Part shown: piece by piece, positions 51,991 through 64,000 of the stretch
Position numbering within the stretch: the first letter of the stretch is position 1
How the letters are laid out: each line of letters starts with the position of its first letter
Source: an uncultured Pelagibacteraceae bacterium
Lineage (GTDB): Bacteria > Pseudomonadota > Alphaproteobacteria > Pelagibacterales > Pelagibacteraceae
Reading direction: 5' to 3'
NCBI GenBank assembly: GCA_902563555.1
Contig: CACEXM010000001.1
Span: 152,758-216,757 of the forward strand
DNA: 64,000 nt
The notes under the pieces: model-generated
Told to the model about the DNA's origin: nothing
Database searches by the model: none
Seen by the model: only the letters and a program-made list of their open reading frames with translations
Position numbers and translations under genes: made by a program

Positions 51991-54900
51991 ATGCAAATAT
52001 CTTTTACAGAAAAAAAAAATATTAGAAAAAGTTTTGGTAAGTTAAAGGAGAGTTTATCCATACCTAACTTGATTGAAGTTCAAAAAAACTCATATGATGA
52101 ACTGACCTATTTCAATTCAGAGGCTGGAGATTTAGCAAAAGGATTTGATAGGGTTTTCAAAAGTATTTTTCCAATTGAGGATCTTAATGATAAAGCTACT
52201 TTAGAATATGTTTCTTATAGACTAGAAAAACCTAAATTTGATGTTGAAGAGTGTATAGCAAGAGGATTAACTTATTCCTCTGCTTTAAAATGTACCTTAA
52301 GACTAGTTGTGTATGAGATAAATCAGGAAAATAATACAAAAGATATTCTTTCAGCTAAAGAGCAAGAAGTTTACATGGGTGAAGTACCAATGATGACTAA
52401 TAGTGGAACTTTCATAACCAATGGTGTCCAAAGAGTAGTTGTAAATCAAATGCACAGAAGTCCTGGTGTATTTTTTGATCATGATAAAGGAAAAACGCAC
52501 GCAAGTGGTAAATTGTTATTTAATTGCAGGGTGATACCTAACAGAGGTTCATGGTTAGATTTTGAATATGATGTTAAAGATTTTTTATACTTTAAAATTG
52601 ATAGAAAAAAAAAAATATTTGCATCTACTTTGTTGCTTGCTCTTGGTTTTACAAAATCTGAAATTGTAAATGAGTTTTATGATAAAGAAAAATTTTCTTA
52701 TGATTCCAAAAGTGAAAAATGGAAAACCAAATTTGATCCAGAAAATTATAAGTCAAAAAATTTTTCAGAGGAGGTAGTAGATGCAAAAACTGGCAAAGTA
52801 GTAATTAAATTAGGAGAAAAAATAAATTTTCTAAATGCAAAAAAATTATTTAATGATGGCCTTAAGGATATATTTGTTTCAAAAGAATCCTTATATGGAA
52901 AATTTCTTCATACTGATGTTAATATTAATGGAGAAGAAGCTGAAAATTTTAAAATAGGTACTGAGCTAAATGAGACGATTATTGATAAGATTCTTGAGGC
53001 AAAAATATACTCATTAGACATTTCAAAAACAAATTCTATTAACAAAGGACCATATATACTCACAACAATTCTTAATGATAAGAATAACACAAAGGATGAG
53101 GCTATTACTGAAATTTATAAAATGTTAAGACCAGGAGAGCCTCCAACAATTGAAATAGCAACTCAAATCTTTAATAACTTATTTTTTAGCTCAGACAGAT
53201 ATGACCTTTCTGATGTTGGAAGAGTTAAAATGAATTCTAGATTGAATTTAGAATGTTCAGATAAAATCACTATATTGAGGAACGATGATATCATTGCAAT
53301 CATACATAAAATGTTAGAATTGAGAGATGGCAAAGATGAAGTGGATGATATAGATCATTTAGGCAATAGAAGAGTAAGATCAGTTGGAGAATTAGTTGAG
53401 AATCAAGCAAGAATTGGTGTTTATAGAATGGAGAGAGCAATTAAGGAAAAGATGACCACATTAGATGTAGAGTCAGCGATGCCCCAGGACTTGATAAATG
53501 CAAAACCTTTAACAGTTTCACTAAAAGATTTTTTTGCAAGTTCACAACTTTCTCAGTTTATGGATCAAACCAACCCTCTTTCTGAGATAACTCACAAAAG
53601 AAGGGTTTCAGCTTTAGGTCCAGGCGGTTTAACTAGAGAGCGTGCAGGTTTTGAGGTGCGAGATGTCCATCCAACTCATTACGGAAGGATCTGTCCAATA
53701 GAAACTCCAGAGGGCCCTAATATAGGTTTAATAAATAGTCTATCAACATATGCGAAAATTAATAAATACGGATTTATAGAGAGCCCTTACAAAAGGGTGA
53801 TTAATGGGATTGTTCAAGGTAACGTAGAGTATTTATCTGCAATGGAAGAAACTAAATTTACTATCGCTCAAGCTAATACAAAGATTGATAAAAATGGAAA
53901 AATTGTTGAAGAACTAGTTTCATGTAGACAAAATTTAAATTTTCTTTTAGCAAAACCTGAGACAATAGACTACATAGATGTCTCACCAAAACAATTGGTA
54001 TCAGTTGCAGCTTCTCTCATACCCTTTTTAGAAAATGATGACGCAAATAGAGCTTTGATGGGTTCCAATATGATGCGTCAGGCAGTTCCACTGTTAAAAC
54101 CTGAGGCTCCTTTAGTTGGAACTGGAATAGAAAGTGATGTTGCTCTTGATTCAGGGGTTACAATTGTTGCTAAAAGAGATGGAGTTGTTGATAAGATAGA
54201 CGGTAAAAGAATTGTAATTAAAGTTACTGAAGAAACTGATTTTTCAAAATCTGGTGTTGATATTTATAGTCTACAGAAATTTAAGAGATCAAACCAGAAT
54301 ACCTGCATTAATCAAAGACCATTAGTAAGAGTAGGGGATAAAGTAAAATCTGGTGATATTATCGCAGACGGACCTTCAACAAAACTTGGTGAACTAGCAT
54401 TAGGTAAAAATGTGACAGTAGCCTTTATGCCATGGCAAGGTTACAATTTTGAAGATTCTATATTGATTTCAGAGAGATGTGTAACGGATGACGTATTTAC
54501 GTCAGTCCATATAGTAGAATATGAAATTATGGCTAGAGATACAAAACTTGGTGAAGAAGAAATAACCAGAGATATTCCAAATGTTAATGAGGAAGCTTTA
54601 AAAAATTTAGATGAGTCAGGAATAGTCTATATTGGCGCAGAAGTAAATGCTGGGGATATATTAGTTGGCAAAGTAACACCAAAAGGTGACTCTGCTTCAG
54701 GTCCTGAGGAAAAGTTGTTAAGATCTATTTTTGGCGAAAAAGCTATTGATGTAACCGATACTTCACTAAGAATGTCAAGAGGAAGTAGTGGTACAGTAGT
54801 AGATGTTCGGGTATTTAACAGACATGGAATTGAAAAAGATGAGAGATCTATAACTATTGAGCGAGCAGAAATTGATCAAGTACAGCAAGATAAGATAGTT

Positions 54901-56079
54901 GAGGAAGAAATTTTAGAGAGAAGCATTAAACAAAGAGCTTCACAAATTTTATCAGGATCATCTTTAGTAAAAAAAATTAAAGATGTTGAGGCTGGTACAA
55001 AATTAGATTTTGACACAATTAATAAGCTGTCAATTAATGATGTATTTAAAATTTCCCAAAGTAATTCAAAAGAGGAGGCGGCACTCATTCAGTTAAAAGA
55101 TCAGTACACTAAGGCAAGACAAGACATTATTGAACGATTTGAGGACAAAGTTTTAAAAATTAGAAGTGGTGATGATTTACTACCTAGCGTGATGAAGATG
55201 GTTAAAGTTTTTGTAGCTATTAAAAGAAGGCTTAGACCAGGTGATAAAATGTCAGGAAGACATGGAAACAAAGGTGTAGTTAGCAAAATAGTGCCTGTGG
55301 AGGATATGCCTTATAGAGAAGATGGAAGACCAGTTGATATCGTTTTAAATCCATTGGGTGTGCCGAGTAGAATGAACGTAGGTCAAATTTTAGAAACTCA
55401 TCTAGGTTGGGCATGTAAAGAATTTGGAGAGGAAGTTAAAAGACTAATAAATGAAAATAACAAAAAGATCGAAAAGACAGAAAAAATTTCAAGTTTCTTA
55501 AAATCTGTATATGGAGAAGAGATATTTCAAAATAAAGTTGATAAATTGAGTAAAAATGAATTTAAAGATTTGTGCGAAAATTTACAAAATGGTGTTGCAA
55601 TATCTACTCCTGTTTTTGATGGAGCAAAAGAAAAAAATGTAACCGAAATGCTTGAATTAGCCAAATTACCGGGCTCAGGACAGACATTTCTATGGGATGG
55701 AAGAACTGGAGAAAAGTTTGATAGACCAGTGACTGTTGGAATTATTTATATGTTAAAACTTCATCATTTGGTAGAGGACAAAATTCATGCAAGATCTACA
55801 GGACCATATAGCTTAGTTACACAACAACCACTGGGAGGTAAAGCTCAATTAGGTGGTCAAAGATTTGGTGAGATGGAAGTGTGGGCTTTAGAGGCATATG
55901 GGGCTTCTTACACTCTACAAGAAATTTTGACTGTAAAATCAGATGATGTAGCAGGGCGTGTTAAAGTTTACGAAACAATAGTCAAAGGAGAGGAAAATTT
56001 CGAGTCTGGTATACCCGAGTCGTTTAATGTTCTAGTGAAGGAAATTAAATCTCTGGCTCTTAATGTGGAGTTAAATTAA
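51991..56079 (+). CDS. rpoB: DNA-directed RNA polymerase beta subunit
   Basis: 1362 residues. All main beta regions are seen: [20 protein letters not shown], the rifampicin pocket [20 protein letters not shown] with wild-type-like D, H and S residues, [17 protein letters not shown], the [18 protein letters not shown] stretch, [15 protein letters not shown], and the C-terminal [20 protein letters not shown]. It builds half of the active site and the DNA channel with beta'. The rpoC start follows by 5 bp. Confidence 0.99.
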   Translation: MQISFTEKKNIRKSFGKLKESLSIPNLIEVQKNSYDELTYFNSEAGDLAKGFDRVFKSIFPIEDLNDKATLEYVSYRLEKPKFDVEECIARGLTYSSALKCTLRLVVYEINQENNTKDILSAKEQEVYMGEVPMMTNSGTFITNGVQRVVVNQMHRSPGVFFDHDKGKTHASGKLLFNCRVIPNRGSWLDFEYDVKDFLYFKIDRKKKIFASTLLLALGFTKSEIVNEFYDKEKFSYDSKSEKWKTKFDPENYKSKNFSEEVVDAKTGKVVIKLGEKINFLNAKKLFNDGLKDIFVSKESLYGKFLHTDVNINGEEAENFKIGTELNETIIDKILEAKIYSLDISKTNSINKGPYILTTILNDKNNTKDEAITEIYKMLRPGEPPTIEIATQIFNNLFFSSDRYDLSDVGRVKMNSRLNLECSDKITILRNDDIIAIIHKMLELRDGKDEVDDIDHLGNRRVRSVGELVENQARIGVYRMERAIKEKMTTLDVESAMPQDLINAKPLTVSLKDFFASSQLSQFMDQTNPLSEITHKRRVSALGPGGLTRERAGFEVRDVHPTHYGRICPIETPEGPNIGLINSLSTYAKINKYGFIESPYKRVINGIVQGNVEYLSAMEETKFTIAQANTKIDKNGKIVEELVSCRQNLNFLLAKPETIDYIDVSPKQLVSVAASLIPFLENDDANRALMGSNMMRQAVPLLKPEAPLVGTGIESDVALDSGVTIVAKRDGVVDKIDGKRIVIKVTEETDFSKSGVDIYSLQKFKRSNQNTCINQRPLVRVGDKVKSGDIIADGPSTKLGELALGKNVTVAFMPWQGYNFEDSILISERCVTDDVFTSVHIVEYEIMARDTKLGEEEITRDIPNVNEEALKNLDESGIVYIGAEVNAGDILVGKVTPKGDSASGPEEKLLRSIFGEKAIDVTDTSLRMSRGSSGTVVDVRVFNRHGIEKDERSITIERAEIDQVQQDKIVEEEILERSIKQRASQILSGSSLVKKIKDVEAGTKLDFDTINKLSINDVFKISQSNSKEEAALIQLKDQYTKARQDIIERFEDKVLKIRSGDDLLPSVMKMVKVFVAIKRRLRPGDKMSGRHGNKGVVSKIVPVEDMPYREDGRPVDIVLNPLGVPSRMNVGQILETHLGWACKEFGEEVKRLINENNKKIEKTEKISSFLKSVYGEEIFQNKVDKLSKNEFKDLCENLQNGVAISTPVFDGAKEKNVTEMLELAKLPGSGQTFLWDGRTGEKFDRPVTVGIIYMLKLHHLVEDKIHARSTGPYSLVTQQPLGGKAQLGGQRFGEMEVWALEAYGASYTLQEILTVKSDDVAGRVKVYETIVKGEENFESGIPESFNVLVKEIKSLALNVELN

Positions 56080-56084
56080 ATATT

Positions 56085-59000
56085 ATGAGTAAAGAATTAA
56101 CAGATTTATTTAAAGGATCAGAAATTTCTGAGGCCCAAAATTTTAATAGTATTAAAATTTCGTTAGCAAGTCCTGAAAAAATTAAATCATGGACCTATGG
56201 TGAAATTAAAAAACCAGAAACAATAAATTATAGAACATTCAGACCAGAAAAAGATGGTTTATTTTGCGCAAGAATATTTGGTCCAATAAAAGATTATGAA
56301 TGTTTATGTGGCAAGTACAAAAGAATGAAGTTCAGAGGCATTATTTGTGAAAAATGTGGGGTAGAAGTTACGAAGTCTAATGTTCGAAGAGAAAGAATGG
56401 GTCATATTAATCTTGCAACACCTGTAGCTCATATATGGTTTCTTAAATCTCTTCCAAGTAGAATTGCTCTTGCAGTTGATATGAAGCTTAAAGAAATCGA
56501 GAGAGTTTTATATTTTGAAAATTTCATAGTTATAGAACCTGGTTTAACTGGTTTACAAAAAAATCAACTTTTAAATGAGGATGAATTAGCAAAGTATCAA
56601 GATGAATATGGTGAAGAGGCTTTTACAGCAGGCATTGGTGCTGAAGCTGTTCTGGAAATGCTTAAAAATTTAGACTTAGAGGCTGAAAAAAAATATCTAA
56701 CGTCATACATCAAAGAAACTAAGTCAAAAGTAAATGAGGAAAGAGCTATAAAAAGATTAAAATTAATCGAGTCATTTATTGAAACAGGACAGAAGCCTGA
56801 ATGGATGATTATGACAGTAGTTCCAGTGATACCACCTGAATTAAGACCTCTTGTTCCTTTAGATGGAGGTAGATTTGCTACATCAGATTTGAATGATTTG
56901 TATAGAAGAGTAATAAACAGAAATAATCGTTTGAAAAGATTAATGGACCTTAAAGCTCCAGATATTATTGTCAGAAATGAGAAACGTATGCTTCAAGAGT
57001 CTGTTGATGCATTATTTGATAATGGAAGAAGAGGAAGAGTTATTACTGGCACAGGAAAGAGACCTTTAAAATCACTTGCAGAAATGCTTAAAGGCAAACA
57101 AGGAAGATTTAGACAAAATTTATTAGGCAAGAGAGTTGATTATTCTGGGCGTTCAGTAATTGTTGTTGGTCCAGATTTAAAACTACATGAGTGTGGTTTA
57201 CCTAAAAAAATGGCTTTAGAGCTCTTTAAACCTTTTCTTTATGCAAGATTAAATAAACTAGGATTAGCTTCTACAATTAAACAAGCTAAAAAATTAGTAG
57301 AGAAAGAAACAAATGCAGTTTGGGATGCTTTGGAACTTATTGTTAGAGAGCATCCAGTATTGTTAAATAGAGCTCCAACACTTCATAGGCTTGGCGTTCA
57401 GGCATTTGAACCTAAACTGATTGAAGGTGATGCTATAGAATTACATCCATTAACTTGTGCTGCTTTTAATGCTGATTTTGACGGTGATCAAATGGCAGTA
57501 CATGTTCCTCTAAGTTTAGAGGCTCAACTAGAAGCAAGAATTTTAATGTTATCAACTAATAATATTCTTTCACCATCTAATGGTAAGCCAATTATAGTTC
57601 CTAGTCAGGATATGATTTTAGGAATTTATTATTTATCTCAAGAACCACTAAATGACAAACCATCGGGTTATTTTTTAGATGCAGATCAGATTGAATTTGC
57701 TTTGTCGTCTGGTCAAATAAAAGTTCATAGTACTATAATCTCTAGATTTGAGACAGTAGATGAAAAAGGTCATAAAAAATTTGAAAAATATACATCAACA
57801 GCAGGAAGATTTTTATTAGCTAATTTGTTGCCAAAAAATAAAGATATTAAATTCTCTTTGGTAGATAGATTGTTACCAAAAAAGGTTGTTTCAGAAGTGA
57901 TTGATATTGTTTTTAGATTTTGTGGTCAAAAAACAACTGTTATATTTTGTGACAAATTGAAAGATTTAGGATTTAAACATGCTTTCAAAGCTGGAATTTC
58001 TTTTGGTAAAGATGATCTTGTTATACCTGAAAATAAAACTCAATTAATAGAAGATACAAAAAAACTCATTTCAGATTATGAGACTCAATATGCTGAAGGT
58101 CTGATAACTAGAGGAGAAAAGTATAATAAAGTTGTGGACGCTTGGTCAAAATGTACCGATAAGGTAGCTGGAGAAATGATGAAGGGTATTTCTGCTACAG
58201 AAAAAACCCCAGAGGGATTAAAAATAAACTCTGTGTTTATGATGGCAGACAGTGGAGCAAGAGGCTCTGCAGCACAGATGAAGCAGTTAGCTGGTATGAG
58301 GGGTTTAATTGCTAAACCATCAGGAGAAATTATTGAAAGTCCAATAACTTCAAATTTTAAAGAGGGGTTAACTGCTCTTGAATACTTTAATTCTACTCAT
58401 GGAGCTAGAAAAGGATTGGCAGATACTGCGCTTAAAACAGCAAGTTCTGGTTATTTAACTAGAAGATTGTGTGATGTTGCTCAAGACTTAACAATTACTA
58501 AGAAAAATTGCGATAAACCAGGATTTATAGAGCTGTCAGAAATATTAGAAGGTGGAAACGTTGTGGTCAGCATATCTGAAAGAGCTTTAGGTAGAGTAGC
58601 AGCTTCTGACGTTAAACATCCCTTAACAGGAGAAATTATAATAAAGAAATCAAATATGATTGACGAGTCAGGTTGTGATAAGATTGATGCCGCAGGTATA
58701 AAATCATTAAAAGTTTATTCTGTAATGACATGTAGTTCAAAAGAGGGCGTTTGTGCAACTTGTTATGGGAGGGATTTGTCTAGAGGTAAAATGGTACATG
58801 TAGGAGAGGCGATTGGAATGATATCAGCCCAATCAATTGGAGAACCAGGTACACAATTAACGATGAGAACATTCCATGTTGGTGGTACTGCTTCTGTAAA
58901 ACAAGACTCTCAAATAGTTACTAAAACAGATGGTATTTTGAAAATTATTAATTCAAATATTTTAGAGGACTCTAAAAAGAATTTAATTGTTATGGGAAGG

Positions 59001-60248
59001 AATACCCAATTATCCATTGAAGATGACAATGGTGTTCAAACAGCAATTTATAAAGTTGCATATGGTTCAAAATTATTTTTTAAGAATGGAGATAAAATTA
59101 AAGCAAATACAAAAATTTGTGAGTGGGACCCATACACTACTCCTGTAATTGCTGAAAAATCAGGAATAGCAAGTTATGTGGATTTAATTGATGGTGTATC
59201 GATTCAAGAAACAACGGATGACGCTACTGGAATCTCATCAAAATCAGTTGTTGATTGGAGATCTCAATCTAAAAGCACTGACTTAAAGCCAAGAATTACT
59301 TTAAGAGACGAAAAAGGGAATGTTATTAAGAAAGCTGATGATAATGAAGCAAGATATTATCTTGTTCCAGATTCAATTTTATCTGTAAAAGATGGACAAA
59401 ATGTTTCAGCAGGAGACGTAATTGCTAGATTACCAAAAGAGACAACTAAGACCAAAGATATTACTGGAGGACTACCAAGAGTAGCAGAACTATTCGAAGC
59501 TAGAAAAGCAAAAGACAGTGCGATTATAGCTGAGAATGATGGTCAGGTAATTTTTGGCAAAGAAGTGAGAGGTAAACAAAGAATTTCTATAGTTCCTCAG
59601 GATGGAACTGAGCCATCAAATTACTTAATTCCAAAAGGTAAACACATAAATTTTAATCAAGGTGAAAAAATAAAAAAAGGCGAGTATTTGTTAGATGGCC
59701 AACCTCTACCACATGACATATTAAGAATAATGGGCATAAAAGACTTAACTGAATATTTTGTAAATCAAGTTCAGGAGGTGTACAGATTGCAAGGTGTAAT
59801 AATTAACGATAAACACATAGAGACAATTTTGAGACAAATGTTAAAAAAAGTTGAAATAAAATCTTCTGGAGACTCTTCATATCTTCCAGGTGAAATAGTT
59901 GATAGAATTAAATTTGAAAATATGAATGAAAAATTAAAATCAGAAGGTAAAACTCCTGCAATAGGTGAGAGAGTTTTAATGGGTATTACTAAAGCTTCTT
60001 TACAAACAGAGTCATTTATATCAGCTGCTTCATTTCAAGAGACTACTAGAGTTCTTACAGATGCAGCAATAAAAGGTAAGATTGATCCTTTAAATGGGTT
60101 AAAGGAAAATGTAATAGTCGGTAGATTAGTGCCCGCAGGTACTGGGAACATTAAGAATAAATGGAACAAAAAAGCTCTTGAAGATGATAATAAGTTTTTG
60201 TCAGATCAAGAAAAAATTGAAGCCTCTGAAAGTCAAGTAAATCAATAG
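56085..60248 (+). CDS. rpoC: DNA-directed RNA polymerase beta' subunit
   Basis: 1387 residues. First zinc site [20 protein letters not shown] near residues 70-90; bridge and active centre [16 protein letters not shown] with the three Mg-binding aspartates; second zinc cluster with [13 protein letters not shown]; trigger-loop region [16 protein letters not shown]. The C-terminal tail ends [13 protein letters not shown] 158-bp gap follows before rpsL. Confidence 0.99.
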   Translation: MSKELTDLFKGSEISEAQNFNSIKISLASPEKIKSWTYGEIKKPETINYRTFRPEKDGLFCARIFGPIKDYECLCGKYKRMKFRGIICEKCGVEVTKSNVRRERMGHINLATPVAHIWFLKSLPSRIALAVDMKLKEIERVLYFENFIVIEPGLTGLQKNQLLNEDELAKYQDEYGEEAFTAGIGAEAVLEMLKNLDLEAEKKYLTSYIKETKSKVNEERAIKRLKLIESFIETGQKPEWMIMTVVPVIPPELRPLVPLDGGRFATSDLNDLYRRVINRNNRLKRLMDLKAPDIIVRNEKRMLQESVDALFDNGRRGRVITGTGKRPLKSLAEMLKGKQGRFRQNLLGKRVDYSGRSVIVVGPDLKLHECGLPKKMALELFKPFLYARLNKLGLASTIKQAKKLVEKETNAVWDALELIVREHPVLLNRAPTLHRLGVQAFEPKLIEGDAIELHPLTCAAFNADFDGDQMAVHVPLSLEAQLEARILMLSTNNILSPSNGKPIIVPSQDMILGIYYLSQEPLNDKPSGYFLDADQIEFALSSGQIKVHSTIISRFETVDEKGHKKFEKYTSTAGRFLLANLLPKNKDIKFSLVDRLLPKKVVSEVIDIVFRFCGQKTTVIFCDKLKDLGFKHAFKAGISFGKDDLVIPENKTQLIEDTKKLISDYETQYAEGLITRGEKYNKVVDAWSKCTDKVAGEMMKGISATEKTPEGLKINSVFMMADSGARGSAAQMKQLAGMRGLIAKPSGEIIESPITSNFKEGLTALEYFNSTHGARKGLADTALKTASSGYLTRRLCDVAQDLTITKKNCDKPGFIELSEILEGGNVVVSISERALGRVAASDVKHPLTGEIIIKKSNMIDESGCDKIDAAGIKSLKVYSVMTCSSKEGVCATCYGRDLSRGKMVHVGEAIGMISAQSIGEPGTQLTMRTFHVGGTASVKQDSQIVTKTDGILKIINSNILEDSKKNLIVMGRNTQLSIEDDNGVQTAIYKVAYGSKLFFKNGDKIKANTKICEWDPYTTPVIAEKSGIASYVDLIDGVSIQETTDDATGISSKSVVDWRSQSKSTDLKPRITLRDEKGNVIKKADDNEARYYLVPDSILSVKDGQNVSAGDVIARLPKETTKTKDITGGLPRVAELFEARKAKDSAIIAENDGQVIFGKEVRGKQRISIVPQDGTEPSNYLIPKGKHINFNQGEKIKKGEYLLDGQPLPHDILRIMGIKDLTEYFVNQVQEVYRLQGVIINDKHIETILRQMLKKVEIKSSGDSSYLPGEIVDRIKFENMNEKLKSEGKTPAIGERVLMGITKASLQTESFISAASFQETTRVLTDAAIKGKIDPLNGLKENVIVGRLVPAGTGNIKNKWNKKALEDDNKFLSDQEKIEASESQVNQ

Positions 60249-60277
60249 AAAAATCACTGATCTTTAACAGTTTTAGT

Positions 60278-60347
60278 TTGACAAAGGTAAATTAATTAGT
60301 ATTTTGGCGATAATTTTTTTGGTTGGAATGTAGTGCTTATAGCACTA
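60278..60347 (+). promoter_or_regulatory. Regulatory gap before rpsL: -35-like box and small hairpin
   Basis: The 158-bp rpoC-rpsL gap holds a perfect TTGACA (60278-60283), though the best -10 candidate (TAGTAT, 60297) is only 13 bp away. Further on there is a perfect 7-bp hairpin TAGTGCT-TAT-AGCACTA (60331-60347) without a T-run. The hairpin would sit in the leader of the str operon mRNA and may be an r-protein or processing target. Nothing else was seen in the gap. Confidence 0.4.
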
Positions 60348-60406
60348 AACGCTGCCACAATTAAAAGCCAGTTATTTCTTCAAAAAAATTTAAATATTAA
60401 AAAATT

Positions 60407-60778
60407 ATGCCAACTATAAACCAGTTGTTAAGAAAAAAAAGAATTAAACCATTAGCTAGGAACAAAGTTCCTGCTTTGCAAAAACAACCTCTTAAACGAG
60501 GAGTTTGTGTAAAAGTTTATACCACAACTCCAAAGAAACCAAACTCAGCATTAAGAAAAGTTGCAAGAGTAAGACTTTCAAATGGATTTGAAGTTACAGC
60601 ATACATACCTGGTGAAGGTCATAATTTACAGGAGCACTCGGTTGTTTTAATTAGAGGTGGAAGAGTCAAAGATTTACCGGGAGTAAGATATCATATATTG
60701 AGAGGAAACTTAGATACTCAAGGTGTAGCCAACAGAAAACAAAGACGATCTTTATATGGGACAAAGAAAGGTAAATAA
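60407..60778 (+). CDS. rpsL: 30S ribosomal protein S12
   Basis: 123 residues; decoding-centre protein. [20 protein letters not shown] contains the lysine whose change gives streptomycin resistance, here in the sensitive form; [19 protein letters not shown] and [13 protein letters not shown] complete the signature. First gene of the str cluster; rpsG starts 2 bp after its stop. Confidence 0.98.
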   Translation: MPTINQLLRKKRIKPLARNKVPALQKQPLKRGVCVKVYTTTPKKPNSALRKVARVRLSNGFEVTAYIPGEGHNLQEHSVVLIRGGRVKDLPGVRYHILRGNLDTQGVANRKQRRSLYGTKKGK

Positions 60779-60780
60779 AG

Positions 60781-61251
60781 ATGTCTAGAAAAAAAACTCA
60801 ACCAAAAAAGAATGTAACACCTGATCCTAAATTTAATTCTACTATAATTCCAAAGTTAATTAATAATATAATGTATGATGGCAAAAGAGGTGTTGCTGCA
60901 AAAATTGTTTATGATGCAATCGAAAAAATTAAAACTAAATCAAAAGATGAACCAATAAATATATTTAATGAGGCTATCAACAATATAAAACCAACTGTAG
61001 AAGTAAGATCTAGAAGAGTCGGTGGTGCAACTTATCAAGTCCCAGTAGAGGTAAAAAGTAAGAGAGCTCAAGCTCTAGCCATAAGATGGTTAGTAGACTC
61101 AGCTAGAAAAAGAAAAGATAAGCATATGTCAGACAAAATTTTTAATGAACTTTACGATGCTTATGAAAAAAAAGGTGCAGCAGTAAAAAAAAGAGAGGAT
61201 GTTCATAAAATGGCAGAGTCTAATAAAGCCTTTGCACATTTTAGGTGGTAA
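60781..61251 (+). CDS. rpsG: 30S ribosomal protein S7
   Basis: 156 residues; 16S rRNA 3' domain assembly protein. [38 protein letters not shown] and [20 protein letters not shown] are the family pattern. In E. coli S7 represses the str mRNA; the rpsL-rpsG gap of 2 bp here leaves no room for that site. Confidence 0.98.
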   Translation: MSRKKTQPKKNVTPDPKFNSTIIPKLINNIMYDGKRGVAAKIVYDAIEKIKTKSKDEPINIFNEAINNIKPTVEVRSRRVGGATYQVPVEVKSKRAQALAIRWLVDSARKRKDKHMSDKIFNELYDAYEKKGAAVKKREDVHKMAESNKAFAHFRW

Positions 61252-61255
61252 AAAT

Positions 61256-63334
61256 ATGTCAAGAACACACACATTAGATAAATACAGAAACATTGGTATA
61301 ATGGCTCACATAGATGCCGGTAAAACTACAACCACTGAAAGAATTTTATATTATACAGGAAAAAGCCATAAAATTGGAGAAGTTCATGATGGAGCAGCTA
61401 CAATGGATTGGATGGAGCAAGAACAGGAAAGAGGAATAACCATCACCTCTGCTGCAACGACTTGTTTCTGGCAAGACCACAGAATAAACATTATTGACAC
61501 TCCAGGACACGTAGATTTTACAATCGAAGTTGAAAGATCTTTAAAAGTTTTAGATGGAGCAGTTGCGGTTTTTGATGGGGTTGCTGGCGTAGAGCCACAA
61601 TCAGAAACAGTATGGAGACAAGCTGATAAATATAAAGTTCCAAGAATTTGTTTTGTTAACAAATTAGACAGAACAGGAGCTGATTTTTTTAGATGTGTAA
61701 ATATGATTAAAGATAGACTGGGCGCAAAACCACTAGTTTTGCAGATTCCAGTTGGAATTGAGGCTTCTTTAACTGGAGTTATAGATCTTGTTAAAATGAA
61801 AGCACAATTATGGAAAAACGAAGCATTAGGTGCAGAATGGGAATATAAAGATATCCCCGATGATTTAAAAGAAATTTCTAATAAATACAGAACAGAACTT
61901 GTAGAACTTGCTGTTGAGCAAGATGAAAAATTAATGGAAAGTTATCTGAATGGAGATGAAATAAAAGAGGAAGATTTGATTAAGTGTATAAGAAAAGGAA
62001 CTTTAAGCTTTGATTTTGTGCCTGTTTTAACAGGTTCGGCCTTTAAAAATAAAGGTGTCCAACCTTTACTAGATGCCGTAGTAAATTACCTTCCAAGCCC
62101 TCTAGATATTGGCTCAATCAAAGGTACTAAAGCTGGAACAGAAGATGAAGTTGAGATGAAATTTGAGGATAAGTCACCATTTTCTGCGTTAGCTTTTAAG
62201 GTAGCAAATGACCCATTTGTTGGTTCTTTGACGTTTATAAGAGTTTATTCTGGAACAATTAAGTCTGGTACCTCAATTTATAATTCTTCAACAGATAAAG
62301 AAGAGAGAGTGGGAAGAATGTTATTAATGCATGCAAACTCCAGGGAGGATATAAAAGAAGCCAACTCCGGTGATATTGTCTCTTTAGCAGGTCTTAAAAA
62401 TACAATGACAGGGCATACTTTGTGTAATAAGGATAATGCTGTCCTGCTAGAACCGATGGAATTTCCAGATCCTGTAATAGAAATAGCTGTTGAGCCCAAG
62501 ACTAAGGGCGACCAAGAAAAAATGGGAGAGGCTTTGGCAAGGTTAGCCAAAGAAGATCCATCCTTTAGAGTTTCCTCTGATGAGGAGTCTGGACAGACTA
62601 TAATCAAAGGAATGGGTGAATTGCATTTAGATATCATAGTTGACCGAATGAAAAGAGAGTTCAAGGTTGAGGCAAATGTTGGTGCTCCTCAAGTCGCCTA
62701 CAGAGAAACAATAGAAAAATCTGCTGAATTTGAGTACATACACAAAAAACAAAGTGGTGGAGCAGGACAATTTGCAAAAGTTAAACTTTTTATTGAACCA
62801 CAGGAGCCAGGAAAAGGAAGATTAGTTGAAAGTGCAATTAAAGGTGGAGCCATACCAAAAGAGTTTATTCCTGGAGTTGAAAAAGGAATTGAAACAGTTT
62901 CTGATAGCGGAATTTTAGCAGGTTTTCCTATGATTGATTATAAAGTTACAATAGTGGATGGCTTACATCATGATGTAGACTCTAGTGTCTTGGCTTTCGA
63001 ACTTGCTAGTAGAGCATGTTTTAAAGAAGCTTGTACTCAAGGAGGTTTAAAATTATTAGAACCAATAATGAGAGTTGAGGTAGTAACGCCAGAAGATTAC
63101 ATGGGTGATGTTATTGGAGATTTAAATAGTCGAAGAGGACAAATAAGTACCCAAGAACAAAGAGGAAATGCAACTGTAATAACAGCTATGGTTCCACTTG
63201 CTAACATGTTTGGTTACATCAACAGTTTGAGATCGATGTCTCAAGGCAGAGCTCAATATTCAATGTTTTTTGACCATTACTCTAAAGTTCCTCAAAATGT
63301 TCAAGACGAAGTAACAAAAAAGGTTGCAGGCTAA
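61256..63334 (+). CDS. fusA: Translation elongation factor G
   Basis: 692 residues; GTPase for ribosomal translocation. G1 [19 protein letters not shown], switch region [18 protein letters not shown]3 DTPGHVDFT and G4 NKLDRTGAD are intact, and domains II-V follow ([31 protein letters not shown]). The ATG at 61256 is favoured, 4 bp after the rpsG stop with GGTGG upstream; an open frame reaching back to 61199 only overlaps rpsG. Confidence 0.98.
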   Translation: MSRTHTLDKYRNIGIMAHIDAGKTTTTERILYYTGKSHKIGEVHDGAATMDWMEQEQERGITITSAATTCFWQDHRINIIDTPGHVDFTIEVERSLKVLDGAVAVFDGVAGVEPQSETVWRQADKYKVPRICFVNKLDRTGADFFRCVNMIKDRLGAKPLVLQIPVGIEASLTGVIDLVKMKAQLWKNEALGAEWEYKDIPDDLKEISNKYRTELVELAVEQDEKLMESYLNGDEIKEEDLIKCIRKGTLSFDFVPVLTGSAFKNKGVQPLLDAVVNYLPSPLDIGSIKGTKAGTEDEVEMKFEDKSPFSALAFKVANDPFVGSLTFIRVYSGTIKSGTSIYNSSTDKEERVGRMLLMHANSREDIKEANSGDIVSLAGLKNTMTGHTLCNKDNAVLLEPMEFPDPVIEIAVEPKTKGDQEKMGEALARLAKEDPSFRVSSDEESGQTIIKGMGELHLDIIVDRMKREFKVEANVGAPQVAYRETIEKSAEFEYIHKKQSGGAGQFAKVKLFIEPQEPGKGRLVESAIKGGAIPKEFIPGVEKGIETVSDSGILAGFPMIDYKVTIVDGLHHDVDSSVLAFELASRACFKEACTQGGLKLLEPIMRVEVVTPEDYMGDVIGDLNSRRGQISTQEQRGNATVITAMVPLANMFGYINSLRSMSQGRAQYSMFFDHYSKVPQNVQDEVTKKVAG

Positions 63335-63335
63335 T

Positions 63336-63644
63336 ATGGAAAAGCAAAATATTAGAATAAAATTGAGAGCTTATGATAATAAGATCCTTGATGCTTCTAC
63401 TGAGGAAATAGTAAATACTGTGAAAAGAACAGGTGCTACAATTAAAGGCCCGATACCTCTTCCAACAAGAATAGAGAGATACACTGTATTAAGATCCCCT
63501 CATATAGATAAAAAAAGTAGAGAACAATTTGAGTCTAGAACCCACAAAAGATTAATTGATATTATAGAACCAACACCACAAACGGTTGAAGCTTTAATGA
63601 AACTTGATTTAGCATCAGGTGTTGATGTGGAGATAAAAATTTAG
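63336..63644 (+). CDS. rpsJ: 30S ribosomal protein S10
   Basis: 102 residues; 30S head protein and NusG/NusB partner in antitermination. [20 protein letters not shown] and [20 protein letters not shown] are signatures. The ATG at 63336 lies one base after the fusA stop, with no tuf gene between as in many other genomes; the longer frame from 63324 overlaps fusA and is not needed. Confidence 0.97.
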   Translation: MEKQNIRIKLRAYDNKILDASTEEIVNTVKRTGATIKGPIPLPTRIERYTVLRSPHIDKKSREQFESRTHKRLIDIIEPTPQTVEALMKLDLASGVDVEIKI

Positions 63645-63646
63645 TC

Positions 63647-64000
63647 ATGAGTGAAATTGCTTTAATTGGAAAAAAGATAGGAATGACAAGAGAGTTTTAT
63701 AAAACTGGTCAGTTAGTTCCAGTAACGGTTTTAAAAATGGAGAAAGCGAGAGTTATTCAAATAATTGATCAAGAAAAAAGAGGCTACAATGCGGTTCAAC
63801 TTGGTTATGGAAAAATAAAAAATTCAAAGCTTTCTAAAGCAATGAAAGGTTATTTTACAAAAAAAAATACGGAAGCAAAAAAAAAACTTAAAGAATTTAG
63901 GGTATTGGATATTAGCAAATATAAAGAGGGCAATGAATTTGGCCTAGAAATTTTTAAAGATGTAAAATTTGTAGACACTAGATCTAAAACTATTGGTAAA
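63647..64000 (+). CDS. rplC: 50S ribosomal protein L3 (partial, runs off the window)
   Basis: 118 residues are visible to the window edge, with no stop. The start MSEIALIGKKIGMTREFYKT and LVPVTVLKMEKARVIQII are the L3 N-terminal pattern; GYNAVQLGYGKIK follows. It begins 2 bp after the rpsJ stop, as expected for the S10 operon. The C-terminal half lies outside. Confidence 0.95.
   Translation, partial: MSEIALIGKKIGMTREFYKTGQLVPVTVLKMEKARVIQIIDQEKRGYNAVQLGYGKIKNSKLSKAMKGYFTKKNTEAKKKLKEFRVLDISKYKEGNEFGLEIFKDVKFVDTRSKTIGK

Overview
The window reads as a streamlined, AT-rich alphaproteobacterium of the SAR11 clade (Pelagibacterales). The evidence is the very low GC, intergenic gaps of mostly 0 to 60 bp, chains of genes with start and stop codons overlapping by 1 to 4 bp, Lys/Asn/Ile-rich proteins, single-copy tuf, and close family resemblance throughout to SAR11 housekeeping genes. 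This is inferred from gene content and style, not from a database search. There is no rRNA, CRISPR array or recognisable transposase, and no gene-free stretch longer than about 230 bp.

Layout. 0.1-3.1 kb: class I ribonucleotide reductase nrdAB behind a likely NrdR operator. 3.1-4.1 kb: a small DUF1289 protein and a methyltransferase. 4.1-8.3 kb (minus): methylcitrate cycle prpD-prpB-prpC behind a gph-like phosphatase. 8.4-10.9 kb: an acetyltransferase-only GlmU and GlmS (amino-sugar synthesis). 10.8-12.1 kb: an accessory insertion next to glmS, with a secreted peptide of six 11-residue repeats, a second diverged copy of the glmS 3' end, and an FkbM methyltransferase. 12.2-20.1 kb: metabolic and translation genes (class II DAHP synthase, nadE, cysS, cimA, a lipoprotein, a DUF1989 protein, trmJ, rpsD). 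20.1-27.3 kb (minus): a nine-gene operon sfsA-map-purB-purC-purS-purQ-purL-bolA-grxD. 27.4-30.8 kb: a CinA-type domain, a GGCT-like protein, and a divergent ATP-grasp/Anbu proteasome-like pair. 30.8-39.6 kb: a divergent sugar locus, with a glucosylglycerate synthase, HAD phosphatase, GH13_18 phosphorylase and ABC ATPase on minus and a sugar-binding protein plus two permeases on plus. 39.6-44.5 kb: accessory region with a TylF-like methyltransferase, a beta-propeller autotransporter, and a 1.7-kb cassette flanked by a tRNA-Leu fragment and intact tRNA-Leu. 44.6-47.5 kb: nadK, a very AT-rich possible glycosyltransferase, tRNA-Thr, rlmB. 47.6-64 kb: the translation/transcription supercluster tRNA-Tyr, tRNA-Gly, tuf, tRNA-Trp, secE, nusG, rplKAJL, rpoBC, rpsL, rpsG, fusA, rpsJ and the start of rplC.

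The most interesting signals are two small insertions beside essential genes. At 42.83-44.57 kb a gene encoding zinc ribbons around a Vsr/DUF559-like nuclease core lies between a perfect 43-bp copy of the tRNA-Leu(UAA) 5' part and the intact tRNA, with a fresh promoter in front of the intact copy. This looks like a homing-type cassette that rebuilds its target tRNA. At 10.80-11.27 kb the last 19 codons of glmS are duplicated around a secreted-repeat gene, and the second copy differs almost only at synonymous sites, the mark of a recombination scar with a related strain's glmS. In both cases a minimal cassette restores the gene it interrupts and leaves a remnant behind.
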